A stretch of DNA of 39,139 nucleotides from Spirochaetia bacterium (GCA_009885105.1 VFLI01000001.1:1-39139); one strand, 5' to 3'; positions 25,592 to 34,851 are shown, counted from the first letter of the stretch. Numbers and translations: made by a program. Notes: generated by a model not told the origin, from the sequence alone.

Positions 25592-26344
25592 ATGATTATG
25601 ATCTGGAGAATAGGCAAACTTTCAAACTGTATTACTCAAAAAGAGATTCTGAGTCTATTTTTGATCAGCTGCCTGCCGGTCTGCCTGCGCGCGGCGCTTT
25701 TTCTGTTTTCCGGCTATTCCGGCGGCAATACTTTATCCCTGCGGCAGGATGGTTCGGTTGCGATTCGGACGGGAGAAATGGCGCCTGTCAGCCGCTCGGT
25801 AGAGGAATACACTCCGCTCAATCGGCTTCCCGTTGATTTAATTCAGGCGCTGCTTCTGCAGGAAGATCAAGATTTCTTCCACCACCGCGGATACAGCCTG
25901 AGGGAAATAAAGAATTCTTTAATCGACTATTTATTAAGGGGGCGGAAACTCAGAGGAGCCTCCACTATAACCCAGCAGCTGGCAAGAACACTTTTTCTGG
26001 GACGAGAATTGTCGGTGAAGCGAAAGCTTCTGGAAATCCGCACAGCCAGAAAACTTGAAATCGAGCTGACAAAATACAAAATCCTGGAACTCTATCTGAA
26101 CCATGTTTACTGGGGAAAGAACAGATACGGCATAGCCGCGGCCAGCCGGTCGTACTTTCAAAAGAATCCGGAGCAACTGTCGAAAAAAGAAGCTTTGTTT
26201 CTTGTCAGCCTGCTGCCGGAACCTGAAACTTGTTCAAACGCAGTCGAGTGCGTCAGCCGGAGCGTAAAAAACAGAATGCGGCGCCTGGAAAAAATTATGG
26301 ACACCGGATTTCGGCTGGATCTTTCCGGAGCCGGGGATCTATAA
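25592..26344 (+). CDS. mtgA: Monofunctional peptidoglycan glycosyltransferase (GT51)
   Basis: About 250 residues. One N-terminal membrane anchor (ILSLFLISCLPVCLRAALFLF) is followed by the GT51 domain: EDQDFFHHRG with the catalytic Glu, RGASTITQQLARTLFL, RKLLEIRTARKLE, and ELYLNHVYWGKNRYGI with the second essential Glu. No transpeptidase domain follows, so this is a monofunctional enzyme that polymerises lipid II into glycan strands in the periplasm. I chose the ATG at 25592 because GGAGG lies 12 bp upstream and an earlier start (25523) would overlap the divergent gene. It is 8 bp before the PilZ-like gene. Confidence 0.9.
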   Translation: MIMIWRIGKLSNCITQKEILSLFLISCLPVCLRAALFLFSGYSGGNTLSLRQDGSVAIRTGEMAPVSRSVEEYTPLNRLPVDLIQALLLQEDQDFFHHRGYSLREIKNSLIDYLLRGRKLRGASTITQQLARTLFLGRELSVKRKLLEIRTARKLEIELTKYKILELYLNHVYWGKNRYGIAAASRSYFQKNPEQLSKKEALFLVSLLPEPETCSNAVECVSRSVKNRMRRLEKIMDTGFRLDLSGAGDL

Positions 26345-26352
26345 AAGTTATT

Positions 26353-27468
26353 ATGAGCAATGAACCACTGAAAGTGAATGATCCCGGCCAGCTCCGTCAG
26401 ATTATTGAAAAACTGTTTCTGAGGCTGCCCGTTCTTCTGAAAGAAAAAGAAAGGGAAGTGGGAGTTCAGATCACCGGATTTCAATCGGACCTGTTGGAAA
26501 TTGTTCACGATCGCCCCAACAGCAATGTCAGGATTATCACTCTCAGGCATAACGATCAGCTTCTCCTCCTGGAATGCACCGTTGTCGAAAAAAATTCAGC
26601 CGGCAATGAGCTTGTAAAACCGATCCGGCTGCATCTTCACCGTCAGGTTCGAAAGCTTGTCCGCCTGGAAGTCCCCGCCGCAGTGGAGGGTCCGCTGGTC
26701 ACCGGATTCATTACCGTCGCTATGTTTCCGGAGAAGCTTTCACAGAATAATGAAACCAGGGAGGCTCTGGTTCGAATTTATAGAGAAAAATTGAAACATA
26801 CGTATCCGGAAGTTTCTATTGTGCTGCGAAAATCGATCCGTATGGATGTGCGGATGCGCATCATGAACCAGAACGGCCGGAGCGTCTTTGCTCCGGACAG
26901 AAAGGATCCCATCGCCTGGGGGCCTCTGATCGCATCAGATCTTGACAATAAATTTATCACTTTCCGCGATTATGAAGAAATCCGCAATTATGAAAAACTG
27001 GACGATCTGATCGTGTCTGAAATCAGCATACCGATTTTTTACAGAGATTTCTACCTGTACGGTTATGTCCAGGTTCTTTCTGGAAAGCAGATGACACAGG
27101 AGGATTACAGAATTATTTCCGCCGCTGCTAAAAGTCTCGGGGCCGATTTTGAAAAACGAGGCAGTCTCCCGGATAATAAAGAGAAGTGCCCGGTGCTGGA
27201 TATCAACCGCGCGGGGATCGGTCTTCTGCATCCGCCGAATTCGCCGGCCCTGAAGTCATTCATGGCAGGGCAGGAAGTTATCTTTGATATGGAGTTTCCC
27301 GGACCCGATCCAACCCGTGAGGCATTTCGCGGCATCATCCGCAACATACGACCTCTGGAGAAAGCCTACCGAATCGGCGTTCAATTTGAAGAGGCAGGAA
27401 TCAAATCCGCCGTGCTGGAAGCCTATGTCGCCGAACAGGAGAAAGGAAAACCGGCTGCCCAGTCCTGA
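26353..27468 (+). CDS. PilZ-domain protein with RxxxR and GAF-like regions (Leptospira DUF1577-like)
   Basis: 371 residues. Residues about 100-115 hold HRQVRKLVRLE, with an R-x-x-x-R word as used for c-di-GMP binding. The middle (about 190-265) ends in IPIFYRDFYLYGYVQVL then QEDYRIISAAAKSL, which looks like a GAF-domain end. The C-terminus (about 278-350) has LDINRAGIGLLH and AYRIGVQFEE, matching the PilZ D-x-S/N-x-x-G and closing strand. Taken together this resembles the Leptospira-type DUF1577 proteins. The direct RxxxR-PilZ adjacency of canonical receptors is not kept. It lies 8 bp behind the transglycosylase gene, hinting at c-di-GMP-linked wall or surface control, which is inference. Confidence 0.65.
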   Translation: MSNEPLKVNDPGQLRQIIEKLFLRLPVLLKEKEREVGVQITGFQSDLLEIVHDRPNSNVRIITLRHNDQLLLLECTVVEKNSAGNELVKPIRLHLHRQVRKLVRLEVPAAVEGPLVTGFITVAMFPEKLSQNNETREALVRIYREKLKHTYPEVSIVLRKSIRMDVRMRIMNQNGRSVFAPDRKDPIAWGPLIASDLDNKFITFRDYEEIRNYEKLDDLIVSEISIPIFYRDFYLYGYVQVLSGKQMTQEDYRIISAAAKSLGADFEKRGSLPDNKEKCPVLDINRAGIGLLHPPNSPALKSFMAGQEVIFDMEFPGPDPTREAFRGIIRNIRPLEKAYRIGVQFEEAGIKSAVLEAYVAEQEKGKPAAQS

Positions 27469-27492
27469 ATCTCGGCGGCGTCGTCCGTGATT

Positions 27493-28860
27493 TCAAGGTT
27501 CCACAGCCTCGAAATAATTGCCGCCTTCGTAATTCTCGTACCGGGAAAAATTGACCGGCTTTCCCCTGGGCCGGTACGGTCCGTAATTTCCTCGAAGAGA
27601 TATTCCGCGAAACAGGGAATAGATGCCGACAGCCAGAGATTTCGCCACAGCATCCCTGGAATTGATCACCAGCGCTCTGTCTCTGTCCCGGTTGAGAAAT
27701 CCTATCTCCAGATAGGCGCAGATCGCATTCACAAAGGTCGGTATGGCGTATGTGCTGACGAAAGGCGTCTGTATAGGACCGATCGCGCCGTTTGCCCTTT
27801 TGGCCGGTTCCATCAACCGAACGCCGTATTGAACAAACCGCAGCAGCTCGTCGCTTGCAAAGTGGTTGTCTCCCCCGTATCCCGCTTCCCCGTCTTCGCG
27901 ACGCCAGAGTTCAGCGCGCGATTTTTCACGGTCCCAGAATCGTCCTGTCGCACGAAAATCCCGGTAAACCATGCTGTAAGGACCAGGGCCGCCCCTGCGC
28001 GCCCTTTCGGTCCAGTTCGCATCGTCTCGGTAGCTCCAGGAGACCATATTGTAGCGAATGCCCCTGTTGCGCTGCAGCCAGGGGCCGGATCCGTTTTTCA
28101 GAGAACGATAGCCGTGAAAATACACCCAGGCGTCGGCGCGGGCCGATTCAAATTTATTCCAGCCGACATCCGTAACCAGCCAGCCGTTGTACCAGGGAAG
28201 CCGTCGAAAGAGCGAAATGGATTTTTGTCCAATAGTGATTTCGCGCAGCAAATCAAAAGTGCGATACCCCGGGGCGAGAACTGCTGCCATCCCGCCCGGA
28301 TTCTGTCCTTCTGCGGGGTTTAAATGCAGCGATACGACCAGGCTTGGCTGAACTTTGTTTATCTGAGAGATTCTTCCCGGCATGATATTGCGGCTCTGCG
28401 GGTCGGGAAAATCGTACAGACGATAGGGAGCGTTGACCTCTGGAACATCAGGCGCTGAAAACCTCTGATTCCAGCTTTCTGTCCTGGTCAGGACTGCATC
28501 CAGCCGGATACGCTCAAACTGGTTTCCCGGCGAAAAAGTCTTGAGAATTTCCTGAAATTTTGTCCAGCCGTCGCCGGTCAGCGTGAGATCCGTATAATAC
28601 TTCAACTGTCTGGCAAGATCCATCACCACTTCATGTTCATTGAGGTTCTGGTACGACATTCCGAAGGCATAGGGCTCCAGATAGGCGCCCGTTACCGGAT
28701 TCCATTTGTCGTCGTTGTGAGAATTGTTGATTCCTCCGTGTCCTGGATCGATTACAATCCGGTATTCCGGAGTGATAAACGGAATCTGCGCATACAGAGC
28801 GGGAGCGTTCCAGAGAACGATCGCCGCGGCTGTATGCGATAAGAATCTGAATGACTTCAA
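27493..28860 (-). CDS. N-acetylmuramoyl-L-alanine amidase (Amidase_3)
   Basis: 455 residues with a signal peptide ending near residue 25 (ALYAQ). Zinc-binding and catalytic residues match Amidase_3: His41 in IVIDPGHGG, Glu75 or Glu77 in NLNEHEVVMDLA, His179 in SLHLN and Glu385 in YLEIGFLN. It cuts the amide between MurNAc and the first L-Ala of the peptide stem, in the periplasm. The spacing between His179 and Glu385 is about 205 residues, far longer than in AmiC-type enzymes, so a large insertion is present. The start codon is TTG at 28860, placed immediately after the TGA of the upstream gene; no better start exists because the signal peptide begins there. Confidence 0.9.
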   Translation of the reverse strand: MKSFRFLSHTAAAIVLWNAPALYAQIPFITPEYRIVIDPGHGGINNSHNDDKWNPVTGAYLEPYAFGMSYQNLNEHEVVMDLARQLKYYTDLTLTGDGWTKFQEILKTFSPGNQFERIRLDAVLTRTESWNQRFSAPDVPEVNAPYRLYDFPDPQSRNIMPGRISQINKVQPSLVVSLHLNPAEGQNPGGMAAVLAPGYRTFDLLREITIGQKSISLFRRLPWYNGWLVTDVGWNKFESARADAWVYFHGYRSLKNGSGPWLQRNRGIRYNMVSWSYRDDANWTERARRGGPGPYSMVYRDFRATGRFWDREKSRAELWRREDGEAGYGGDNHFASDELLRFVQYGVRLMEPAKRANGAIGPIQTPFVSTYAIPTFVNAICAYLEIGFLNRDRDRALVINSRDAVAKSLAVGIYSLFRGISLRGNYGPYRPRGKPVNFSRYENYEGGNYFEAVEP

Positions 28861-29694
28861 TCAGCGATTGGGAGTCTGAGGCTGTGCCTGGGCAGGAGCC
28901 GGAGCGGCGTTTCCACCGGAAGATGCATGACCTTGAGAAATGTATCCGTCAGCGTCATCCGTATCGACCTTGTATTTTGAAATCACAGCGTCTTTCTTGG
29001 AATTTGAATCTTCCAGCGTCGTCAAAATATTGATGGCGAAAAGCTTGCAGAGCCGGAAATGATCGATGGCAACATCATAACGTCCCACATTCTCTCTTTC
29101 TTCCGCCATGTTTAGATGGCCCTGAGCCATTCTCATGCGCGATGCCTGGGCCTGGAAACTGGTAGCCGCCCTGACGTTCTGTCCCGGCAGCAGAGTCTGC
29201 GAAAGCTCCATCGCCGCTACTTTGTCCGAGCATTCGGTAAGCATGGTGATGGATTTTTCCTTGTATTTGTCGCAAAATTTCTTGAACAGTTCCTGTATCT
29301 GCCTTCTGCAATCCGCATAACCGGCCTGAGCTTCCACGTACCGTCCGCGCAGATACTTATTGGCGGCGTTTCTGTAGGTTTCCCGGATTTTTTCGAAATC
29401 GGGTTTGGAAGTCGCAACATCCCCTCCGAAGTTTGCAATTACTATATTGAGTTTTTGGATCATGACCGGAAGCTCTGTTCGTAGATCGTCGACTTCCCTG
29501 GCTGCATGCTGCCTTTGTAAATAAGAAGCCCGTTCCGGTTCATCCGCATCCACCAGATTGGCGTCCCCGGCCTGAGCGGACAGATAAGCCGGTGATATTG
29601 TCAGTGTAAGAAGAGCGGCCATGAACAATCTTAAAGAAAAGAAATGAAACCTGATTGCTGAAGTATTTGAACTGGATTGTGTGATATTTTTCAT
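28861..29694 (-). CDS. Exported helical protein of unknown function
   Basis: About 277 residues. The signal peptide (FFSLRLFMAALLTLTISPAYLSAQ) ends near residue 41. The mature protein is almost wholly helical and charged, with Arg/Glu-rich repeats, four Cys in CRRQIQELFKKFC, TECS and RLCK, and a low-complexity Ala/Pro/Gln/Ser tail (SSGGNAAPAPAQ). The YLRGRYVEAQAGYADCRRQ segment resembles a TPR-like hairpin. I used the ATG at 29694, which leads directly into the basic signal-peptide start; an ATG at 29721 would add 9 residues. Its stop touches the TTG start of the amidase, so it may be a partner or spacer protein for amidase action, which is inference. Confidence 0.7.
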   Translation of the reverse strand: MKNITQSSSNTSAIRFHFFSLRLFMAALLTLTISPAYLSAQAGDANLVDADEPERASYLQRQHAAREVDDLRTELPVMIQKLNIVIANFGGDVATSKPDFEKIRETYRNAANKYLRGRYVEAQAGYADCRRQIQELFKKFCDKYKEKSITMLTECSDKVAAMELSQTLLPGQNVRAATSFQAQASRMRMAQGHLNMAEERENVGRYDVAIDHFRLCKLFAINILTTLEDSNSKKDAVISKYKVDTDDADGYISQGHASSGGNAAPAPAQAQPQTPNR

Positions 29695-29840
29695 ATTGTT
29701 GAATTCCCTGGAAACATCCATCCTGTTTGTTTCCTGAAGCTGTCAAATAAAAAAATCTATCAAAGACTAAATTCTGCCCGGGGACAGGTGCAATTTTCCT
29801 TGTAATTGGCATAAATAATTAATATCCTGATTGCCCGGAA

Positions 29841-32612
29841 ATGAGCCTTCCACAATTCATGAAACACTCTATGCCCGCATCCAAAAGCATCAGGCAGATT
29901 TTTTCTTACCCCATCGGGATGATTTTCTGCCGTGCAGGCTTGCTCCTGATATGCTTATTCAGTTATCCATCGATCCATGCCCTGGAAGGCAATGTAGTTC
30001 TTCCGGATCGGACAGTGCCGATTGCGCGGACGAATATTGAGGAGTTGTGGCCTATTCTGACTCTTGCAGAAAGAAAAATCCTTGCGCCGTATTTGATAGA
30101 AAGCGCGGCCGACACAAAAGATGAAAAAAAAAGAAAAACGCTGCTCGATGCCTTGAGACATGAGAACGACGGGACATTGCGGGCCTATTTTATTGTCGCC
30201 GGAGCGCTTTTTAATTCAGACAATCCGAGAGACAGAGCCAATTCGATCAGCGCCGGTATCGCCGGCAGTTCTGATATTCAGTACAGAAGCGTTCTGGAAT
30301 TTCACCTGGCGCTTGAAAAAAGCGCGGGCGGGGAGTACCTGTCTCCAGCCGAGCTGATGAAGGTCTGCAATCTGCCGCAGCAGGATTCATCCTGCCGGTT
30401 TGTAAAGATGACGGCGGAAACAGACCGGGTTTCCCGTCTTCCTGTTCTTACCACGGCGGCCTTAAAGAATATTCTTCAAATCGGCCGTCCGTTCCTGGGA
30501 CGAAATCCTGTGCGGCCTCCCTTTTTCAAGGAAATGGGAAAAGAGCTTCCCATGAAAATTTTTGCAATCGGTCTGCCTCTGGAGGCCGCCATTCTCTCTG
30601 AACGGATGACGCAGGGAGAGACCGGCGCTCTCGCGATAGAAATCCGGTCGATGCTTCCATTTTTCCTTGCCGCTGCCGGCGACTTCTCTTCAGCAAGTCA
30701 ATTCGTAAGTTCCAGCTCCGCTCTGCCGGTTTTGAAAATCCACGCTCAGGTGGACTGGCTGACTCTGGCGGGAAAATACACAGATGCGATTCGCATTATC
30801 ACGGACGGCGGGCCGGACCGGTTCATCACTCCCGCTGTGGAAGTTCTGAAAGATAGCTGGACTGATTTTCCTTACTCGCGCGAAGGCATGCGGCTTCGGC
30901 TTGCCATGCTGCTTTATCTTGCCGGCGATGTCAGAAAGGCCGCGCAGGCTCTTGAGCTTCTGACGGACATGTCAGGCCAGACTGCCACAGGTGAGCCGGC
31001 AAAATATTTTGCCAGGCTGCGCCTCGCGCAGATTCTTCTGAGAGAAAATCCTTCCCTGGCGCACAAGATTGCGGAAGATGTGATGTACATATCCCAGGAA
31101 AAAGGCTGGGAGGTGCTTGAGTACAACAGCACAGTCATAGACGGATGGGCGAATTATTTTTCGGGTAATTACTTTGTGTCCATTGTCGATTTTACCAAGG
31201 CTCAGGGAATACTATCGGGCGCCTCCAGCGATCATGCCACGGAATATTCCCGCCAGCTTGGAATGCTTGCATCGATGAATAAAATTCGTCCCGGCGCCAT
31301 TCAGATGGATTTGATTTCCAGGCTGAATGCTCTTTTGCAGCAGAAGCCGTACAACCAGGCAATGTTCACCATCCAGGAATGGATGCCCCCGGGCGCCGAC
31401 CCTGATTTTTTTCTGAAAGAAGCGATAGTAAATCTCAGACGCAACAACTGGGGAGCCCTCAATCTGCTCCTCGAGTACAACCGAAGTCAGGAATCGCTCT
31501 TCAAACCGGGAAAAAATCCTGGAGGTCTCCGCGGTTTTTTAATGAGCGTGCAATGGTCAAAGGAGATCGCCAATTTTTCCTATATCAATGCATTGTTTCC
31601 GGGCTCGCGCGGGATTCTGCCTTCAGCGCGGCTGAAGGCGCGTGATTTTCTGCCGCAGACTGCATCAGTCACGGTCCGGCCGGAGCTTCTCAAGTATACG
31701 GATCTGTACATATTCAGCTTCTCGCTGCATTCAGAAAAAATTATCTACGTGGCATTTCCAACAGTGATTGCCGTTCCCATCCGACGTCAGAGGCGGCTTT
31801 TCTACAATTACGTTCGCACGATGGGAGTTGCCTTTCTGAAACTGAGTGCGGAGTCCACCGCATCGGCCGCGTCTTCCTGCGGCTTCTTTTCATCCGAGGC
31901 AGGCAGGTGCGCGGCATCTCAGGCCGACTTTGATGCTCTCAGAAAAGAAATTCGCGCAAAATTTGCTCCCGGCGGTTTGATCCGAATCCATTACAATCCT
32001 GAATTTGATATCGACTATCAGTCCTTGATTTTCCCTGACTGGCAGGTGAAGCCGCAGGCGGTCTTTTTCTACTCGCCATCGACGGTGAATCATCCCTTCC
32101 TTTCTATGGAAGAAAAAATCTACAGGGGTTCCTGTTTCACTCTCGCCTCGGGTAAAATTCCGCAGACAGTCGAAAATTTTGAAAACTCATTCGGCCTGGA
32201 AACCAGCGCTCCCAGGGGTGTATGGATATGGCCGGATACTTTTGATCCAGGCCGCACAAGCCAGGGATCCTTTCGGATGGTGTATCTGAGAAATTTTCTC
32301 TGTGGAGATGAGCGAATTCGTCTCTGGGATATGGAAAGGTTTTCTTCTCCGTCGGCTCCGGGGCTGGTTGTTTTTCGCTCCAGAAAAAGCGAACTCGAAC
32401 TCGACCGGGCTTTTTCCCGTCATTTCGCTGAGAAAGGCTCGGCGATTCTGGAAGTGGATGCCTCGTTCGATGAAGAGATTTCAGCCAGATTTTTTACAGA
32501 TCTTTTCGGCAGGCCGGGCCCGCTGACAGGTGCGGCGATTCTTGCCTCGTACCGTTCTCTTCTCCCGGGACTCAGAAATACGCGGCTTATAATGCCTCAT
32601 ATTACTCCATAG
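29841..32612 (+). CDS. Large exported helical-repeat protein with degenerate CHAT-like C-terminus
   Basis: 923 residues. A signal peptide (GMIFCRAGLLLICLFSYPSIHALE) ends near residue 48. From about 60 to 590 the sequence is helical with TPR-like hairpins (LAMLLYLAGDVRKAAQAL, YFARLRLAQILL, NLRRNNWGALNLLLEY). The last 300 residues shift to alternating strands and helices. There, LIRIHYNPEFDIDYQSLIF, AVFFYSPST, GLVVFRSRKSEL and GSAILEVDASFDEEISARFFTDLF follow the strand order of CHAT (caspase-like) peptidases, but the His and Cys dyad positions are not conserved. The identity of the C-terminal domain is therefore tentative. It is followed by the zinc-ribbon protein gene after 7 bp. Confidence 0.7.
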   Translation: MSLPQFMKHSMPASKSIRQIFSYPIGMIFCRAGLLLICLFSYPSIHALEGNVVLPDRTVPIARTNIEELWPILTLAERKILAPYLIESAADTKDEKKRKTLLDALRHENDGTLRAYFIVAGALFNSDNPRDRANSISAGIAGSSDIQYRSVLEFHLALEKSAGGEYLSPAELMKVCNLPQQDSSCRFVKMTAETDRVSRLPVLTTAALKNILQIGRPFLGRNPVRPPFFKEMGKELPMKIFAIGLPLEAAILSERMTQGETGALAIEIRSMLPFFLAAAGDFSSASQFVSSSSALPVLKIHAQVDWLTLAGKYTDAIRIITDGGPDRFITPAVEVLKDSWTDFPYSREGMRLRLAMLLYLAGDVRKAAQALELLTDMSGQTATGEPAKYFARLRLAQILLRENPSLAHKIAEDVMYISQEKGWEVLEYNSTVIDGWANYFSGNYFVSIVDFTKAQGILSGASSDHATEYSRQLGMLASMNKIRPGAIQMDLISRLNALLQQKPYNQAMFTIQEWMPPGADPDFFLKEAIVNLRRNNWGALNLLLEYNRSQESLFKPGKNPGGLRGFLMSVQWSKEIANFSYINALFPGSRGILPSARLKARDFLPQTASVTVRPELLKYTDLYIFSFSLHSEKIIYVAFPTVIAVPIRRQRRLFYNYVRTMGVAFLKLSAESTASAASSCGFFSSEAGRCAASQADFDALRKEIRAKFAPGGLIRIHYNPEFDIDYQSLIFPDWQVKPQAVFFYSPSTVNHPFLSMEEKIYRGSCFTLASGKIPQTVENFENSFGLETSAPRGVWIWPDTFDPGRTSQGSFRMVYLRNFLCGDERIRLWDMERFSSPSAPGLVVFRSRKSELELDRAFSRHFAEKGSAILEVDASFDEEISARFFTDLFGRPGPLTGAAILASYRSLLPGLRNTRLIMPHITP

Positions 32613-32619
32613 TGTAATC

Positions 32620-33417
32620 ATGAAACAGAATACTGTCGTTGATTCAAAAGGCCGCCGTATCAAAATCCTCAAGCTGCAGCTGGGATTTTTATGTGATGTC
32701 TGCAAGGCGGCCGTGCCTGTAAGAAATCTTCTGGCGAAGAAAACCCAATGTCCGCAGTGCAAAACCCAGCAGAGTCTGACCGGAAAGTTTGCCGTTCCAA
32801 AACTGCTCTCTCTGGGCAATCCGGCGATTCATGCCATTGACGCGGGGCTGGCAGATCGAACAGAAACGAGCGGTTTTTTCTGGATTCAGCTGAATGTGGC
32901 TCCGTCCGGGGGGAAGTGTCCGCGTTGCAACCAGCTTCTGGAGATCGAGACGGTTTTTTCCGGCGACTCATATGAGTGCTCTTCGTGCAAAGGATTCTTT
33001 GATGTCACCCGCCAGATCGAATTTCAAGGAGCGCCCCTTCATCCTTTGCTGGACTGTATTATTACTGAAATAATTCCCATTCACAATGACAGAGAAGTCT
33101 CTGTCCTGACCTGCGTAAGGTGTGGAGCTTCCCTGGAGATACGCAGTCATTCCCGGGGGCGGATAAAGTGCTCGTACTGCGGCACCTTTCATCTTGTGCC
33201 CGATGTCAGGCCGGAAGCTGTGGATTTCAAACGGCCCAGGATTTTACTGATTGTTGATGTAAGCGTTGAAAAGATAATTGAACAGATAAAAACCGTAGAG
33301 GGTAAAAAACTTCCCAGAGTACGATATGATCTGTTCTTGAACCACATTGACTACAACCACAATGAAAGGAAAATACTCGAAGATCTCGGTCTGCTGCCGC
33401 CCGGCAACAAATCCTGA
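32620..33417 (+). CDS. Triple zinc-ribbon protein of unknown function
   Basis: 265 residues. Three pairs of CxxC knuckles lie at Cys25/28 with 44/47, Cys100/103 with 120/123, and Cys165/168 with 184/187. Each pair of pairs forms a zinc ribbon of about 20 residues, typical of RNA- or DNA-binding or protein-adaptor ribbons. The C-terminal 70 residues (RPRILLIVDVSVEKIIEQI, then YDLFLNHIDYNHNERKILEDLGLLPPG) form an alpha/beta module with no recognised match. No membrane segment or signal. It probably shares a transcript with the large exported protein and lepB. I do not recognise the family. Confidence 0.75.
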   Translation: MKQNTVVDSKGRRIKILKLQLGFLCDVCKAAVPVRNLLAKKTQCPQCKTQQSLTGKFAVPKLLSLGNPAIHAIDAGLADRTETSGFFWIQLNVAPSGGKCPRCNQLLEIETVFSGDSYECSSCKGFFDVTRQIEFQGAPLHPLLDCIITEIIPIHNDREVSVLTCVRCGASLEIRSHSRGRIKCSYCGTFHLVPDVRPEAVDFKRPRILLIVDVSVEKIIEQIKTVEGKKLPRVRYDLFLNHIDYNHNERKILEDLGLLPPGNKS

Positions 33418-33541
33418 GCCTTAACTGTTATTGCTGAATCTGTGCCGGCGCCTGTCGCTTTTTCTTACTTTACCCCAGAGTCGCCGGAACGCTCTTTGGT
33501 CAGAGAGAGCTCCGGACACCTTCCGTGGCGGGAAAAGCGGA

Positions 33542-34651
33542 TTGAAGAATACAGAAAATAAAGAAGAAGAAAAAGAAAATCAAAATCCTGAAGTCAAGGA
33601 AAATGCATTTTCCGTCATACTTTCATTCGGTGTGCTGATACTTCTTGTGTTTGCCTTTAAGTCGTCAATCCTGGACGCAAACAACATACCAAGCGGATCG
33701 ATGATCCCGACATTGAAAATCGGCGATTATCTTTTTGTGAATAAGATGCGCTACTCACTTCGTTTCCCGTTCACGGACTATGAGATTGTGCGCATTGATG
33801 ATCCGTCCCGCGGGGATATTGTCACTTTCGAACCGCCTCCGCCGGAAGATCCTTCGCGTCACTACGTGAAAAGAGTCGTCGGTATGCCGGGCGACCGGAT
33901 TCGAATCCGCAATATTCCTGCTTGCCAGCTGCCGCTTCGCGCTGTCGAAACAAAGAAGGGAGATGTGAAAAGAGATTTTATATGCGGAGAGAAAACAGGC
34001 TTTTTCGGAATGAGCGAGCCCTTTGTTGCCTTCATTGAATACAAACCCGGAGATCGGGGTCCCTGGCTGAATTATCTGCCGGAAGAACAGCCGGCTCAGT
34101 CAGCGCGTGAACTGCTAATTGATTCCGATGATGAAATGGTCCTTCCTCCCGATATGCGTCCGCTGGCACGTCACAATGAATATCTTCCTGTTCTTTTTCA
34201 GGAAAATATTAACGGAGTACAGCACATGATTGTCGAATCCTCCAGCGCGCAGCCGGGAATGCAGCCGTGTTCGCTGCTGGAAAGCGAAGGCTGTATTATT
34301 CCGGATAATCAATTCATGGTAATGGGGGACAATCGGGACGATTCAAAAGATTCGCGATTCATCGGTTTGATCCACAGAAGCAAAATACTCGGCAAAGCGG
34401 TGATAGTCTATTTCAGCATCAACTGGCGCGACGGTATCTGCAAAGCGTCTCATGTGTATCCGGAATCGCCCGGACCCAATGACGGATTTTTACTGCCTGA
34501 TTTTCCGCCGGAAAGTCAGAAGAAATACTGCACGGATCTGGATTTGAGAGAGAGCATGGAAACGATTCCGGAATATCTTTATCGGACAGTTCATTCGCGG
34601 ATACCGCGCATGTCGGTGCGATGGTACAGAATCGGCAGACTCTTGAAATGA
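33542..34651 (+). CDS. lepB: Signal peptidase I
   Basis: About 369 residues from the TTG at 33542. After a Glu/Lys-rich start comes one membrane segment (AFSVILSFGVLILLVFAF). Catalytic Ser53 lies in NNIPSGSMIPTL, Lys110 in YVKRVVGMPGDR, and box E GDNRDDSKDSRF is present. The Ser to box E distance is comparable to that of E. coli LepB, so the periplasmic beta-domain is of the large type. About 80 residues after box E are unusual. It removes signal peptides in the periplasm. There is no ATG before the catalytic Ser. An earlier TTG at 33431 is possible but adds a non-hydrophobic region. Start remains uncertain. Confidence 0.93.
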   Translation: MKNTENKEEEKENQNPEVKENAFSVILSFGVLILLVFAFKSSILDANNIPSGSMIPTLKIGDYLFVNKMRYSLRFPFTDYEIVRIDDPSRGDIVTFEPPPPEDPSRHYVKRVVGMPGDRIRIRNIPACQLPLRAVETKKGDVKRDFICGEKTGFFGMSEPFVAFIEYKPGDRGPWLNYLPEEQPAQSARELLIDSDDEMVLPPDMRPLARHNEYLPVLFQENINGVQHMIVESSSAQPGMQPCSLLESEGCIIPDNQFMVMGDNRDDSKDSRFIGLIHRSKILGKAVIVYFSINWRDGICKASHVYPESPGPNDGFLLPDFPPESQKKYCTDLDLRESMETIPEYLYRTVHSRIPRMSVRWYRIGRLLK

Positions 34652-34851
34652 TGGTGGCCGGGCTTCGCAAGCTTAAAAAAAACGGTTGAATCGCCGGGCG
34701 AACTTTCGTTGATTTTACGCATCATGCGGATCAGAGTATCATGTCTGTTTTGACCGGTGCAGCCGGCGGCATCCTGCCGGGAGTGCACTGCAAAACCGCC
34801 GCCGGCAAGCCGGATGATCTCCAGTGAGCGCATATTTTTCTATCGGCTTTT

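Noticed and set aside
27487..28323. Long open frame on the plus strand opposite the amidase gene
   Set aside because: The amidase on the minus strand has a signal peptide and all catalytic motifs; the antisense frame shows none.
33542..34651. Signal peptidase with an unusual insertion between Lys and box E
   Set aside because: The spacing is close to that of E. coli LepB, so it is the normal large periplasmic domain.
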